From Diplolepis rosae (taxonomy: Eukaryota > Arthropoda > Insecta > Hymenoptera > Diplolepididae): a DNA stretch of 64,000 nucleotides. The stretch covers positions 1,178,001-1,242,000 of the forward strand of contig JAPYXD010000697.1 in assembly GCA_030998225.1 (NCBI GenBank). The letters run 5' to 3'. Positions 25,862 to 38,979 of this stretch are shown here, one piece after another. A model generated the notes under the pieces. The model made no database searches. It was given only the letters and a program-made list of their open reading frames with translations, and was not told where the DNA came from. Numbering within the stretch: position 1 is the stretch's first letter; the number at the start of each line of letters is the position of its first letter. The translations under genes and the position numbers were made by a program.

Positions 25862-28077
25862 GCTAAAAAAAGTTATTCGCATATTTGATATTTTAGATAA
25901 TATACGATACATACATACGAAAATGCGAATGCGATTTTAGGTTTTTGACAAAATTCACATTTTAGGTTCGACACTAGACAATATACAAACATTGCTTAAT
26001 ATGTGAACATTTTGACTTCTCGCGAAGTTAATATCTGTTATTCTCATAATTGGCAACTTCGATAATACACAATTCAATATAGCATGAAAAGATAAAACCG
26101 AACAATATAACTTCGTACTTAACCTACGAAAATGTAAATATGATTTTTCAGTTTATTAAGCATAATTTACGTAATACACGATTCAATACAGACAGAAATC
26201 AATAAACCTTTTTGTTTAACATACGAAAATGCGAATGCGGTTTTTAGGTTTTTGACAAAATTCACATTTTAGGTTCGACACTAGACAATAAACAAACATT
26301 GCTTAATATGTGAACATTTTTACTTCTCGCGAAGCTAAAAACTGTTATTCTTATATTTGGCAACTTCGATAATACACAATTCAATATAGCGTGAAAAGAT
26401 AAAACCGAGCAATATAACTTCGTACTTAACCTACGAAAGTGTAAATATGATTTTTCAGTTTATAAAGCATGCACGTTTTAAGTTTCGAAACTGAACATTA
26501 CTCAAACATTGCTTATTATGTGATAATTTTTAATTCTCGTGATGCTAAAAAAAGTTATTCGCATATTTGATATTTTAGATAATATACGATACATACATAC
26601 GTAAATGCGAATGCGATTTTTAGGTTTTTGACAAAATTCACATTTTAGGTTCGACACTAGACAATATACAAACATTGCTTAATATGTGAACATTTTGACT
26701 TCTCGCGAAGTTAATATCTGTTATTCTCATAATTGGCAACTTCGATAAGACACGATTCAATACAGCTTGAAGAGATGAAACCGAACAATATAACTTCGTA
26801 CTAAGCCTATGAAAGTGTAAATACGATTTTTCAGTTTATTAAGCATAATTTAGGTAATACACGATTCAATATAGAAAAAAACGACGACAGAAATCAATAA
26901 ACCTTTTTGTTTAACATACGAAAATGCGAATGCGGTTTTTAGGTTTTTGACAAAATTCACATTTTAGGTTCGACACTAGACAATAATACAAACATTGCTT
27001 AATATGTGAACATTTTTACTTCTCGCGAAGCTAAAAACTGTTATTCTTATATTTGGCAACTTCGATAATACACAATTCAATATAGCGTGAAAAGATAAAA
27101 CCGAACAATATAACTTCGTACTTAACATACGAAAGTGTAAATACGATTTTTCAGTTTATAAAGCATGCACGTTTCAAGGTTCGAATCTGAACATTACTCA
27201 AACATTGCTTAGTATGTGATCATTTCTAATTCTCGTGATGCTAAAAACAGTTATTCGCATATTTGATATTTTTGATAATACACGATTCAATATAGCATAA
27301 AAGGTTGACAGCGAACAATAAAACGTTTTGTTTAACATACGAAAATGCGGATACGATTTTTAGGTTTTTGACAAATTTCACTTTTTAGGTTGGACACTAG
27401 ACAATATGCAAACATGGCATAATATGTGAACATTTTTACTTCTCGCGAAGCTAAAAACTGTTATTCTCATAATTTGCAACTTCGATAAGACACAATTCAA
27501 TATAGCATGAAAAGATAAAACCGAACAATATAACTTCGTACTTAACCTACGAAAGTGTAAATACGATTTTTCAGTTTATAAAGCATGCACGTTTCAAGTT
27601 TCGAAACTGAACATTACTCAAACATTGCTTATTATGTGATCATTTTTAATTCTCGTGATGCTAAAACAGTTATTCGCATATTTGATATTTTTGATAATAT
27701 ACGATTCAATATAGCATAAAGGGTTGAAAGCGATCAATAAAACGTTTTGTTTAACATAGGAAAATGCGGATACGATTTTTAGGTTTTAGACATAATTCAC
27801 TTTTTTAGGTTCGACACTAGACAATATGCAAAAATTGCATAATATGTGAATATTTTCACTTCTCGTGAACCTTAAAACTGTTATTCTGGTATTTGGCATC
27901 TTATATAATACACGATTCACTATAGCTTGAAGAGATGAAACCGTACAATGTAACTAATATAAACCTACGAAAGTGTAAATACGATTTTTCAGTTTATAAA
28001 GCATGCACGTTTCAAGGTTCGAATCTGAACATTACTCAAACATTGCTTAGTATGTGATCATTTCTAATTCTCGTGAT
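25862..28077. repeat. Domain II HOR variant, 2216 bp
   Basis: Modules: S 25862 (165 bp), c 26027, B 26334, S 26544, C 26710 (320 bp), B 27030, A 27240 (210 bp), B 27450, A4 27660 (210 bp), B4 27870-28077. It is the 2594 bp type without one S-B pair (about 376 bp), with small indels accounting for the rest. The c module carries AATTTACGTAATAC, as do those at 30222 and 36552. Confidence 0.88.
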
Positions 28078-30055
28078 GCTAAAAACAGTTATTCGCATAT
28101 TAGATATTTTTGATAATACACGATTCAATATAGCATAAAAGGTTGAAAGCGAACAATAAAACGTTTTGTTTAACATAGGAAAATGCGGATATGGTTTTTA
28201 GGTTTTTGACAAATTTCACTTTGTTAGGTTCGACGCTAGACAATATACAAACATTGCTTAATATGTGAACATTTTGACTTCTCGCGAAGTTAATATCTGT
28301 TATTCTCATAATTGGCAACTTCGATAAGACACGATTCAATATAGCTTGAAGAGATGAAACCGAACAATATAACTTCGTACTAAGCCTATGAAAGTGTAAA
28401 TACGATTTTTCAGTTTATTAAGCATAATTTAGGTAATACACGATTCAATATAGAAAAAAACGACGACAGAAATCAATAAACCTTTTTGTTTAACATACGA
28501 AAATGCGAATGCGGTTTTTAGGTTTTTGACAAAATTCACATTTTAGGTTCGACACTAGACAATTAACAAACATTGCATAATATGTGAACATTTTTACTTC
28601 TCGCGAAGCTAAAAACTGTTATTCTTATATTTGGCAACTTCGATAATACACAATTCAATATAGCGTGAAAAGATAAAACCGAACAATATAACTTCGTACT
28701 TAACCTACGAAAGTGTAAATACGATTTTTCAGTTTATAAAGCATGCACGTTTAAAGATACGAATATCAACATTACTCAAACATTGCTTAGTATGTGATCA
28801 TTTTTAATTCTCGTGATGCTAAAAACAGTTATTCGCATATTTGATATTTTTGATAATACACGATTCAATATAGCATAAAAGGTTGAAAGCGAACAATAAA
28901 ACGTTTTGTTTAACATACGAAAATGCGGATACGGTTTTTAGGTTTTTGACAAATTTCACTTTTTTAGGTTGGACACTAGACAATATGCAAACATGGCATA
29001 ATATGTGAACATTTTTACTTCTCGCGAAGCTAAAAACTGTTATTCTCATAATTTGCAACTTCGATAAGACACAATTCAATATAGCATGAAAAGATAAAAC
29101 CGAACAATATAACTTCGTACTTAACCTACGAAAGTGTAAATACGATTTTTCAGTTTATAAAGCATGCACGTTTCAAGTTTCGAAACTGAACATTACTCAA
29201 ACATTGCATAATATGTGATCATTTTTAATTCTCGTGATGCTAAAAAAAGTTATTCGCATATTTGATATTTTTAGATAATATACGATACATACATAAAAGG
29301 TTGAAAGCGAAAACGTTTTGTTTAACGAATGCGATTTTTAGGTTTTTGACAAAATTCACATTTTAGGTTTGACACTAGACAATATACAAACATTGCTTAA
29401 TATGTGAACATTTTGACTTCTCGCGAAGTTAATATCTGTTATTCTCATAATTGGCAACTTCGATAAGACACAATTCATTGCATGAAAAGATAAAACCGAA
29501 CAATATAACTTCGTACTTAATCTACGAAAGTGTAAATACGATTTTTCAGTTTACAAAGCATGCACGTTTCAAGTTTCGAAACTGAACATTACTCAAACAT
29601 TGCTTAGTATGTGATCATTTTTAATTCTCTTAATGCTAAAAACAGTTATTTGTATATTTGATATTTTTGATAATACACGATTAAATATAGCATAAAAGGT
29701 TGAAAGCGATCAATAAAACGTTTTGTTTAACATAGGAAAATGCGGATACGATTTTTAGGTTTTAGACATAATTCACTTTTTTAGGTTCGACACTAGACAA
29801 TATGCAAAAATTGCATAATATGTGAATATTTTCACTTCTTGTGAACCTTAAAACTGTTATTCTGGTATTTGGCAATCTTATATAATACACGATTCAACTA
29901 TAGCTTGAAGAGATGAAACCGAACAATATAACTAATATAAACCTACGAAAGTGTAAATACGGTTTTTCAGTTTATAAATCATGCACGTTTCAAGGTTCGA
30001 AACTGAACATTACTCAAACATTGCTTAGTATGTGATCATTTTTAATTCTCGTGAT
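28078..30055. repeat. Domain II HOR variant, 1978 bp, with an A/S hybrid
   Basis: Modules: A 28078, C 28289, B 28608, A 28818, B 29029, hybrid S 29239-29427 (189 bp), B 29428 (207 bp, with the ATTCATTGCATG deletion), A4 29635, B4 29846-30055 (210 bp). The B4 marker here has an extra A (GATTCAACTATAGC), and a further A lies upstream in GGCAATCTTATATAA. The B at 28608 has a private block near 28751-28770. Confidence 0.87.
29239..29427. repeat. A/S hybrid module (189 bp)
   Basis: It starts as S (GATACATACATA) but continues with AAAGGTTGAAAGCG of full-length A, then AAAACGTTTTGTTTAACG and the S-type GAATGCGATTTTT. It has lost CAATA and the bases between GTTTAAC and GAATGCG. It is 23 bp longer than S and 22 bp shorter than A, so a conversion tract or patchy repair is likely. 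Confidence 0.83.
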
Positions 30056-32649
30056 GCTAAAAAAAGTTATTCGCATATTTGATATTTTAGATAATATACG
30101 ATACATACATACGAAAATGCGAATGCGATATTTAGGTTTTTGACAAAATTCACATTTTAGGTTCGACACTAGACAATATACAAACATTGCTTAATATGTG
30201 AACATTTTGACTTCTCGCGAAGTTAATATCTGTTATTCTCATAATTGGCAACTTCGATAATACACAATTCAATATAGCGTGAAGAGATGAAACCGAACAA
30301 TATAACTTCGTACTAAGCCTATGAAAGTGTAAATACGATTTTTCAGTTTATTAAGCATAATTTACGTAATACACGATTCAATACAGACAGAAATCAATAA
30401 ACCTTTTTGTTTAACATACGAAAATGCGAATGCGGTTTTTAGGTTTTTGACAAAATTCACATTTTAGGTTCGACACTAGACAATAAACAAACATTGCTTA
30501 ATATGTGAACATTTTTACTTCTCGCGAAGCTAAAAACTGTTATTCTTATATTTGGCAACTTCGATAATACACAATTCAATATAGCGTGAAAAGATAAAAC
30601 CGAACAATATAACTTCGTACTTAACCTACGAAAATGTAAATATGATTTTTCAGTTTATAAAGCATGCACGTTTTAAGTTTCGAAACTGAACATTACTCAA
30701 ACATTGCTTAGTATGTGATCATTTTTAATTCTCGTGATGCTAAAAAAAGTTATTCGCATATTTGATATTTTAGATAATATACGATACATACATACGTAAA
30801 TGCGAATGCGATTTTTAGGTTTTTGACAAAATTCACATTTTAGGTTCGACACTAGACAATATACAAACATTGCTTAATATGTGAACATTTTGACTTCTCG
30901 CGAAGTTAATATCTGTTATTCTCATAATTGGCAACTTCGATAAGACACGATTCAATACAGCTTGAAGAGATGAAACCGAACAATATAACTTCGTACTAAG
31001 CCTATGAAAGTGTAAATACGATTTTTCAGTTTATTAAGCATAATTTAGGTAATACACGATTCAATATAGAAAAAAACGACGACAGAAATCAATAAACCTT
31101 TTTGTTTAACATACGAAAATGCGAATGCGGTTTTTAGGTTTTTGACAAAATTCACATTTTAGGTTCGACACTAGACAATTAACAAACATTGCTTAATATG
31201 TGAATATTTTCACTTCTCGCGAAGCTAAAAACTGTTATTCTTATATTTGGCAACTTCGATAATACACAATTCAATATAGCGTGAAAAGATAAAACCGAAC
31301 AATATAACTTCGTACTTAAACTACGAAAGTGTAAATACGATTTTTCAGTTTATAAAGCATGCACGTTTCAAGGTTCGAATCTGAACATTACTCAAACATT
31401 GCTTAGTATGTGATCATTTCTAATTCTCGTGATGCTAAAAACAGTTATTCGCATATTTGATATTTTTGATAATACACGATTCAATATAGCATAAAAGGTT
31501 GACAGCGAACAATAAAACGTTTTGTTTAACATACGAAAATGCGGATACGGTTTTTAGTTTTTTGACAAATTTCACTTTTTTAGGTTGGACACTAGACAAT
31601 ATGCAAACATTGCATAATATGTGAACATTTTTACTTCTCGCGAAGCTAAAAACTGTTATTCTCATAATTTGCAACATCGATAAGACACAATTCAATATAG
31701 CATGAAAAGATAAAACCGAACAATATAACTTCGTACTTAACCTACGAAAGTGTAAATACGATTTTTCAGTTTATAAAGCATGCACGTTTTAAGTTTCGAA
31801 ACTGAACATTACTCAAACATTGCTTAGTATGTGATCATTTTTAATTCTCGTGATGCTAAAAAAAGTTATTCGCATATTTGATATTTTAGATAATATACGA
31901 TACATACATACGAAAATGCGAATGCGATTTTTAGGTTTTTGACAAAATTCACATTTTAGGTTCGACACTAGACAATATACAAACATTGCTTAATATGTGA
32001 ACATTTTGACTTCTCGCGAAGTTAATATCTGTTATTCTCATAATTGGCAACTTCGATAATACACAATTCAATATAGCATGAAAAGATAAAACCGAGCAAT
32101 ATAACTTCGTACTTAACCTACGAAAGTGTAAATACGATTTTTCAGTTTATAAAGCATGCACGTTTCAAGTTTCGAAACTGAACATTACTCAAACATTGCT
32201 TAGTATGTGATCATTTTTAATTCTCTTAATGCTAAAAACAGTTATTTGTATATTTGATATTTTTGATAATACACGATTCAATATAGCATAAAAGGTTGAA
32301 AGCGATCAATAAAACGTTTTGTTTAACATAGGAAAATGCGGATACGATTTTTAGGTTTTAGACATAATTCACTTTTTTAGGTTCGACACTAGACAATATG
32401 CAAAAATTGCATAATATGTGAATATTTTCACTTCTCGTGAACCTTAAAACTGTTATTCTGGTATTTGGCATCTTATATAATACACGATTCACTATAGCTT
32501 GAAGAGATGAAACCGAACAATATAACTAATATAAACCTACGAAAGTGTAAATACGGTTTTTCAGTTTATAAATCATGCACGTTTCAAGGTTCGAATCTGA
32601 ACATTACTCAAACATTGCTTAGTATGTGATCATTTCTAATTCTCGTGAT
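30056..32649. repeat. Domain II expanded HOR, 2594 bp, first copy
   Basis: Modules: S 30056, c 30222, B 30529, S 30739, C 30905, B 31224, A 31434, B 31645, S 31855, B 32021, A4 32231, B4 32442-32649. Module order and total length equal those of 36386-38979. Relative to the 1956 bp form, the first A is replaced by S, and an extra S-c-B block is added (166+307+210). Confidence 0.9.
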
Positions 32650-35600
32650 GCTAAAAACAGTTATTCGCATATTTAGATATTTTTGATAATACACGATTCA
32701 ATATAGCATAAAGGTTGAAAGCGAACAATAAAACGTTTTGTTTAACATAGGAAAATGCGGATATGGTTTTTAGGTTTTTGACAAAATTTCACTTTTTTAG
32801 GTTTGACACTAGACAATATACAAACATTGCTTAATATGTGAACATTTTGACTTCTCGCGAAGCTAAAAACTGTTATTATCATAATTTGGCAACTTCGATA
32901 AGACACAATTCAATATAGCATGAAGAGGCGAAAACTGAAACCGAACAATATAACTTCGTACTTAACCTACGAAAGTGTAAATACGATTTTTCAGTTTATT
33001 AAGCATAATTTAGGTAATACACGATTCAATATAGAAAAAAACGACGACAGCAATCAATAAACCTTTTTGTTGAACATACGAAAATGCGCATGCGATTTTT
33101 AGGTTCTTGATTAGGTTCGACACTAGACAATAAACAAACATTGCTTAATATGTGAACATTTTACTTCTCGCGAAGCTAAAAACTGTTCTTCTTATATTTG
33201 GCAACTTCGATAATACACGATTCAATATAGCGTGAAAAGATAAAACCGAACAATATAACTTCGACTACGAAAGTGTAAATACGATTTTTCAGATTATTAG
33301 CATGCACATTGTCGAAACTGAACATTAAACATGATGAACATTTTCTCGTACTTCTCGCGAAAAGCTAAAAACTGTGTATTCTTATATTTGGCAACTTCGA
33401 TAATACTGTTATTCTCATAATTCAATATAAAAGCGCATGAAAAGATAAAACCGAGCAATATAACTTCGTACTTAACCTACGAAAGTGTAAATACGATTTT
33501 TCAGTTTATAAAGCATGCACGTTTCAAGGTTCGAATCTGAACATTACTCAAACATTGCTTAGTATGTGATCATTTCTAATTCTCGTGATGCTAAAAACAG
33601 TTATTCGCATATTTGATATTTTTGATAATACACGATTCAATATAGCATAAAAGGTTGACAGCGAACAATAAAACGTTTTGTTTAACATACGAAAATGCGG
33701 ATACGGTTTTTAGGTTTTTGACAAATTTCACTTTTAGGTTGGACACTAGACAATATGCAAACATGGCATAATATGTGAACATTTTTACTTCTCGCGAAGC
33801 TAAAAACTGTTATTCTCATAATTTGCAACTTCGATAAGACACAATTCAATATAGCATGAAAAGATAAAACCGAACAATATAACTTCGTACTTAACCTACG
33901 AAAGTGTAAATACGATTTTTCAGTTTATAAAGCATGCACGTTTCAAGTTTCGAAACTGAACATTACTCAAACATTGCTTAGTATGTGATCATTTTTAATT
34001 CTCGTGATGCTAAAAATAGTTATTCGCATATTTGATATTTTTGATAATATACGATTCAATATAGCATAAAGGGTTGAAAGCGATCAATAAAACGTTTTGT
34101 TTAACATAGGAAAATGCGGATACGATTTTTAGGTTTTTGACATAATTCACTTTTTTAGGTTCGACACTAGACAATAACAAACATTGCATAATATGTGAAC
34201 ATTTTCAGTTCTCGCGAAGCTTAAAACTGTTATTCTGGTATTTGGCATCTTCGATAATACACGATTCAATATAGCTTGAAAAGATGAAACCGAACAATAT
34301 AACTTCGTACTTAACCTACGAAAGTGTAAATACGATTTTTCAGTTTATAAAGCATGCACGTTTCAAGGTTCGAATCTGAACATTACTCAAACATTGCTTA
34401 GTATGTGATCATTTCTAATTCTCGTGATGCTAAAAACAGTTATTCGCATATTTGATATTTTTGATAATACACGATTCAATATAGCATAAAAGGTTGAAAG
34501 CGAACAATAAAACGTTTTGTTTAACATAGGAAAATGCGGATAAGATTTTTAGGTTTTTGACAAAATTCACTTTTTAGGTTCGACACTAGACAATATACAA
34601 ACATTGCTTAATATGTGAACATTTTGACTTCTCGCGAAGTTAATATCTGTTATTCTCATAATTGGCAACTTCGATAAGACACGATTCAATATAGCTTGAA
34701 GAGATGAAACCGAACAATATAACTTCGTACTAAGCCTATGAAAGTGTAAATACGATTTTTCAGTTTATTAAGCATAATTTAGGTAATACACGATTCAATA
34801 TAGAAAAAAACGACGACAGAAATCAATAAACCTTTTTGTTTAACATACGAAAATGCGAATGCGGTTTTTAGGTTTTTGACAAAATTCACATTTTAGGTTC
34901 GACACTAGACAATTAACAAACATTGCTTAATATGTGAACATTTTTACTTCTCGCGAAGCTAAAAACTGTTATTCTTATATTTGGCAACTTCGATAATACA
35001 CAATTCAATATAGCGTGAAAAGATAAAACCGAACAATATAACTTCGTACTTAAACTACGAAAGTGTAAATACGATTTTTCAGTTTATAAAGCATGCACGT
35101 TTCAAGGTTCGAATCTGAACATTACTCAAACATTGCTTAGTATGTGATCATTTCTAATTCTCGTGATGCTAAAAACAGTTATTCGCATATTTGATATTTT
35201 TGATAATACACGATTCAATATAGCATAAAAGGTTGAAAGCGAACAATAAAACGTTTTGTTTAACATACGAAAATGCGGATACGGTTTTTAGGTTTTTGAC
35301 AAATTTCACTTTTTTAGGTTGGACACTAGACAATATGCAAACATGGCATAATATGTGAACATTTTTACTTCTCGCGAAGCTAAAAACTGTTATTCTCATA
35401 ATTTGCAACTTCGATAAGACACAATTCAATATAGCATGAAAAGATAAAACCGAACAATATAACTTCGTACTTAACCTACGAAAGTGTAAATACGATTTTT
35501 CAGTTTATAAAGCATGCACGTTTCAAGTTTCGAAACTGAACATTACTCAAACATTGCTTAGTATGTGATCATTTTTAATTCTCGTGATGCTAAAAAAAGT

Positions 35601-36385
35601 TATTCGCATATTTGATATTTTAGATAATATACGATACATACATACGAAAATGCGAATGCGATTTTTAGGTTTTTGACAAAATTCACATTTTAGGTTCGAC
35701 ACTAGACAATATACAAACATTGCTTAATATGTGAACATTTTGACTTCTCGCGAAGTTAATATCTGTTATTCTCATAATTGGCAACTTCGATAATACACAA
35801 TTCAATATAGCATGAAAAGATAAAACCGAGCAATATAACTTCGTACTTAACCTACGAAAGTGTAAATACGATTTTTCAGTTTATAAAGCATGCACGTTTC
35901 AAGGTTCGAAACTGAACATTACTCAAACATTGCTTAGTATGTGATCATTTTTAATTCTCTTAATGCTAAAAACAGTTATTTGTATATTTGATATTTTTGA
36001 TAATACACGATTCAATATAGCATAAAGGGTTGAAAGCGATCAATAAAACGTTTTGTTTAACATAGGAAAATGCGGATACGATTTTTAGGTTTTAGACATA
36101 ATTCACTTTTTTAGGTTCGACACTAGACAATATGCAAAAATTGCATAATATGTGAATATTTTCACTTCTCGTGAACCTTAAAACTGTTATTCTGGTATTT
36201 GGCATCTTATATAATACACGATTCACTATAGCTTGAAGAGATGAAACCGAACAATATAACTTCGTACTTATCCTACGAAAGTGTAAATACGATTTTTCAG
36301 TTTATAAAGCATGCACGTTTCAAGTTTCGAAACTGAACATTACTCAAACATTGCTTAGTATGTGATCATTTTTAATTCTCGTGAT
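32650..36385. repeat. Disrupted HOR copy, 3736 bp
   Basis: Modules: A 32650 (212 bp), C 32862-33174 (313 bp), scrambled B 33175-33363, scrambled B 33364-33589, A 33590 (209 bp), B 33799, A4-like 34009, B4-like 34219-34428, A 34429 (210 bp), C 34639, B 34958, A 35168, B 35379, S 35589, B 35755, A4 35965, B4 36176-36385. The first kilobase carries many single-base indels and a jumbled segment, while everything after about 34.4 kb is orderly. The B4-like module at 34219 has lost the diagnostic marker. Confidence 0.82.
33100..33589. repeat. Scrambled satellite segment
   Basis: From about 33100 the sequence departs from module order. The C tail reads GGTTCTTGATTAGGTTCG. The B at 33175-33363 reads CTTCGACTACGAAAG and ATTAGCATGCACATTGTCG and ends CTTCTCGCGAAAA like an A. 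The next B (33364-33589, 226 bp) contains TAATACTGTTATTCTCATAA inside its own head, a duplicated fragment, and ATATAAAAGCGCATG. Every fragment is recognisable satellite, and the sequence is normal again from about 33440. It could be a real break-repair scar or an assembly/consensus error. Confidence 0.8.
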
Positions 36386-38979
36386 GCTAAAAAAAGTTAT
36401 TCGCATATTTGATATTTTAGATAATATACGATACATACATACGTAAATGCGAATGCGATTTTTAGGTTTTTGACAAAATTCACATTTTAGGTTCGACACT
36501 AGACAATATACAAACATTGCTTAATATGTGAACATTTTGACTTCTCGCGAAGTTAATATCTGTTATTCTCATAATTGGCAACTTCGATAATACACAATTC
36601 AATATAGCTTGAAGAGATGAAACCGAACAATATAACTTCGTACTAAGCCTATGAAAGTGTAAATACGATTTTTCAGTTTATTAAGCATAATTTACGTAAT
36701 ACACGATTCAATACAGACAGAAATCAATAAACCTTTTTGTTTAACATACGAAAATGCGAATGCGGTTTTTAGGTTTTTGACAAAATTCACATTTTAGGTT
36801 CGACACTAGACAATAAACAAACATTGCTTAATATGTGAACATTTTTACTTCTCGCGAAGCTAAAAACTGTTATTCTTATATTTGGCAACTTCGATAATAC
36901 ACAATTCAATATAGCGTGAAAAGATAAAACCGAACAATATAACTTCGTACTTAACCTACGAAAGTGTAAATACGATTTTTCAGTTTATAAAGCATGCACG
37001 TTTTAAGTTTCGAAACTGAACATTACTCAAACATTGCTTAGTATGTGATCATTTTTAATTCTCGTGATGCTAAAAAAAGTTATTCGCATATTTGATATTT
37101 TAGATAATATACGATACATACATACGTAAATGCGAATGCGATTTTTAGGTTTTTGACAAAATTCACATTTTAGGTTCGACACTAGACAATATACAAACAT
37201 TGCTTAATATGTGAACATTTTGACTTCTCGCGAAGTTAATATCTGTTATTCTCATAATTGGCAACTTCGATAAGACACAATTCAATATAGAATGAAAAGA
37301 TGAAACCGAACAATATAACTTCGTACTAAGCCTATGAAAGTGTAAATACGATTTTTCAGTTTATTAAGCATAATTTAGGTAATACACGATTCAATATAGA
37401 AAAAAACGACGACAGAAATCAATAAACCTTTTTGTTTAACATACGAAAATGCGAATGCGGTTTTTAGGTTTTTGACAAAATTCACATTTTAGGTTCGACA
37501 CTAGACAATTAACAAACATTGCTTAATATGTGAACATTATTACTTCTCGCGAAGCTAAAAACTGTTATTCTTATATTTGGCAACTTCGATAATACACAAT
37601 TCAATATAGCGTGAAAAGATAAAACCGAACAATATAACTTCGTACTTAAACTACGAAAGTGTAAATACGATTTTTCAGTTTATAAAGCATGCACGTTTCA
37701 AGGTTCGAATCTGAACATTACTCAAACATTGCTTAGTATGTGATCATTTCTAATTCTCGTGATGCTAAAAACAGTTATTCGCATATTTGATATTTTTGAT
37801 AATACACGATTCAATATAGCATAAAAGGTTGACAGCGAACAATAAAACGTTTTGTTTAACATACGAAAATGCGGATACGATTTTTAGGTTTTTGACAAAT
37901 TTCACTTTTTTAGGTTGGACACTAGACAATATGCAAACATGGCATAATATGTGAACATTTTTACTTCTCGCGAAGCTAAAAACTGTTATTCTCATAATTT
38001 GCAACTTCGATAAGACACAATTCAATATAGCATGAAAAGATAAAACCGAACAATATAACTTCGTACTTAACCTACGAAAGTGTAAATACGATTTTTCAGT
38101 TTATAAAGCATGCACGTTTTAAGTTTCGAAACTGAACATTACTCAAACATTGCTTAGTATGTGATCATTTTTAATTCTCGTGATGCTAAAAAAAGTTATT
38201 CGCATATTTGATATTTTAGATAATATACGATACATACATACGTAAATGCGAATGCGATTTTTAGGTTTTTGACAAAATTCACATTTTAGGTTCGACACTA
38301 GACAATATACAAACATTGCTTAATATGTGAACATTTTGACTTCTCGCGAAGTTAATATCTGTTATTCTCATAATTGGCAACTTCGATAATACACAATTCA
38401 ATATAGCATGAAAAGATAAAACCGAGCAATATAACTTCGTACTTAACCTACGAAAGTGTAAATATGATTTTTCAGTTTATAAAGCATGCACGTTTCAAGT
38501 TTCGAAACTGAACATTACTCAAACATTGCTTAGTATGTGATCATTTTTAATTCTCTTAATGCTAAAAACAGTTATTTGTATATTTGATATTTTTGATAAT
38601 ACACGATTCAATATAGCATAAAAGGTTGAAAGCGATCAATAAAACGTTTTGTTTAACATAGGAAAATGCGGATACGATTTTTAGGTTTTAGACATAATTC
38701 ACTTTTTTAGGTTCGACACTAGACAATATGCAAAAATTGCATAATATGTGAATATTTTCACTTCTCGTGAACCTTAAAACTGTTATTCTGGTATTTGGCA
38801 TCTTATATAATACACGATTCACTATAGCTTGAAGAGATGAAACCGAACAATATAACTAATATAAACCTACGAAAGTGTAAATACGGTTTTTCAGTTTATA
38901 AATCATGCACGTTTCAAGGTTCGAATCTGAACATTACTCAAACATTGCTTAGTATGTGATCATTTCTAATTCTCGTGAT
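36386..38979. repeat. Domain II expanded HOR, 2594 bp, second copy
   Basis: Modules: S 36386-36551, c 36552-36858, B 36859-37068, S 37069-37234, C 37235-37553, B 37554-37763, A 37764-37974, B 37975-38184, S 38185-38350, B 38351-38560, A4 38561-38771, B4 38772-38979. It is the same as 30056-32649 in order and length. The S modules here carry CGTAAATGCG instead of CGAAAATGCG, a marker of a subset of S copies (also near 16720, 23170, 26600, 30796 and 61888). Confidence 0.91.
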
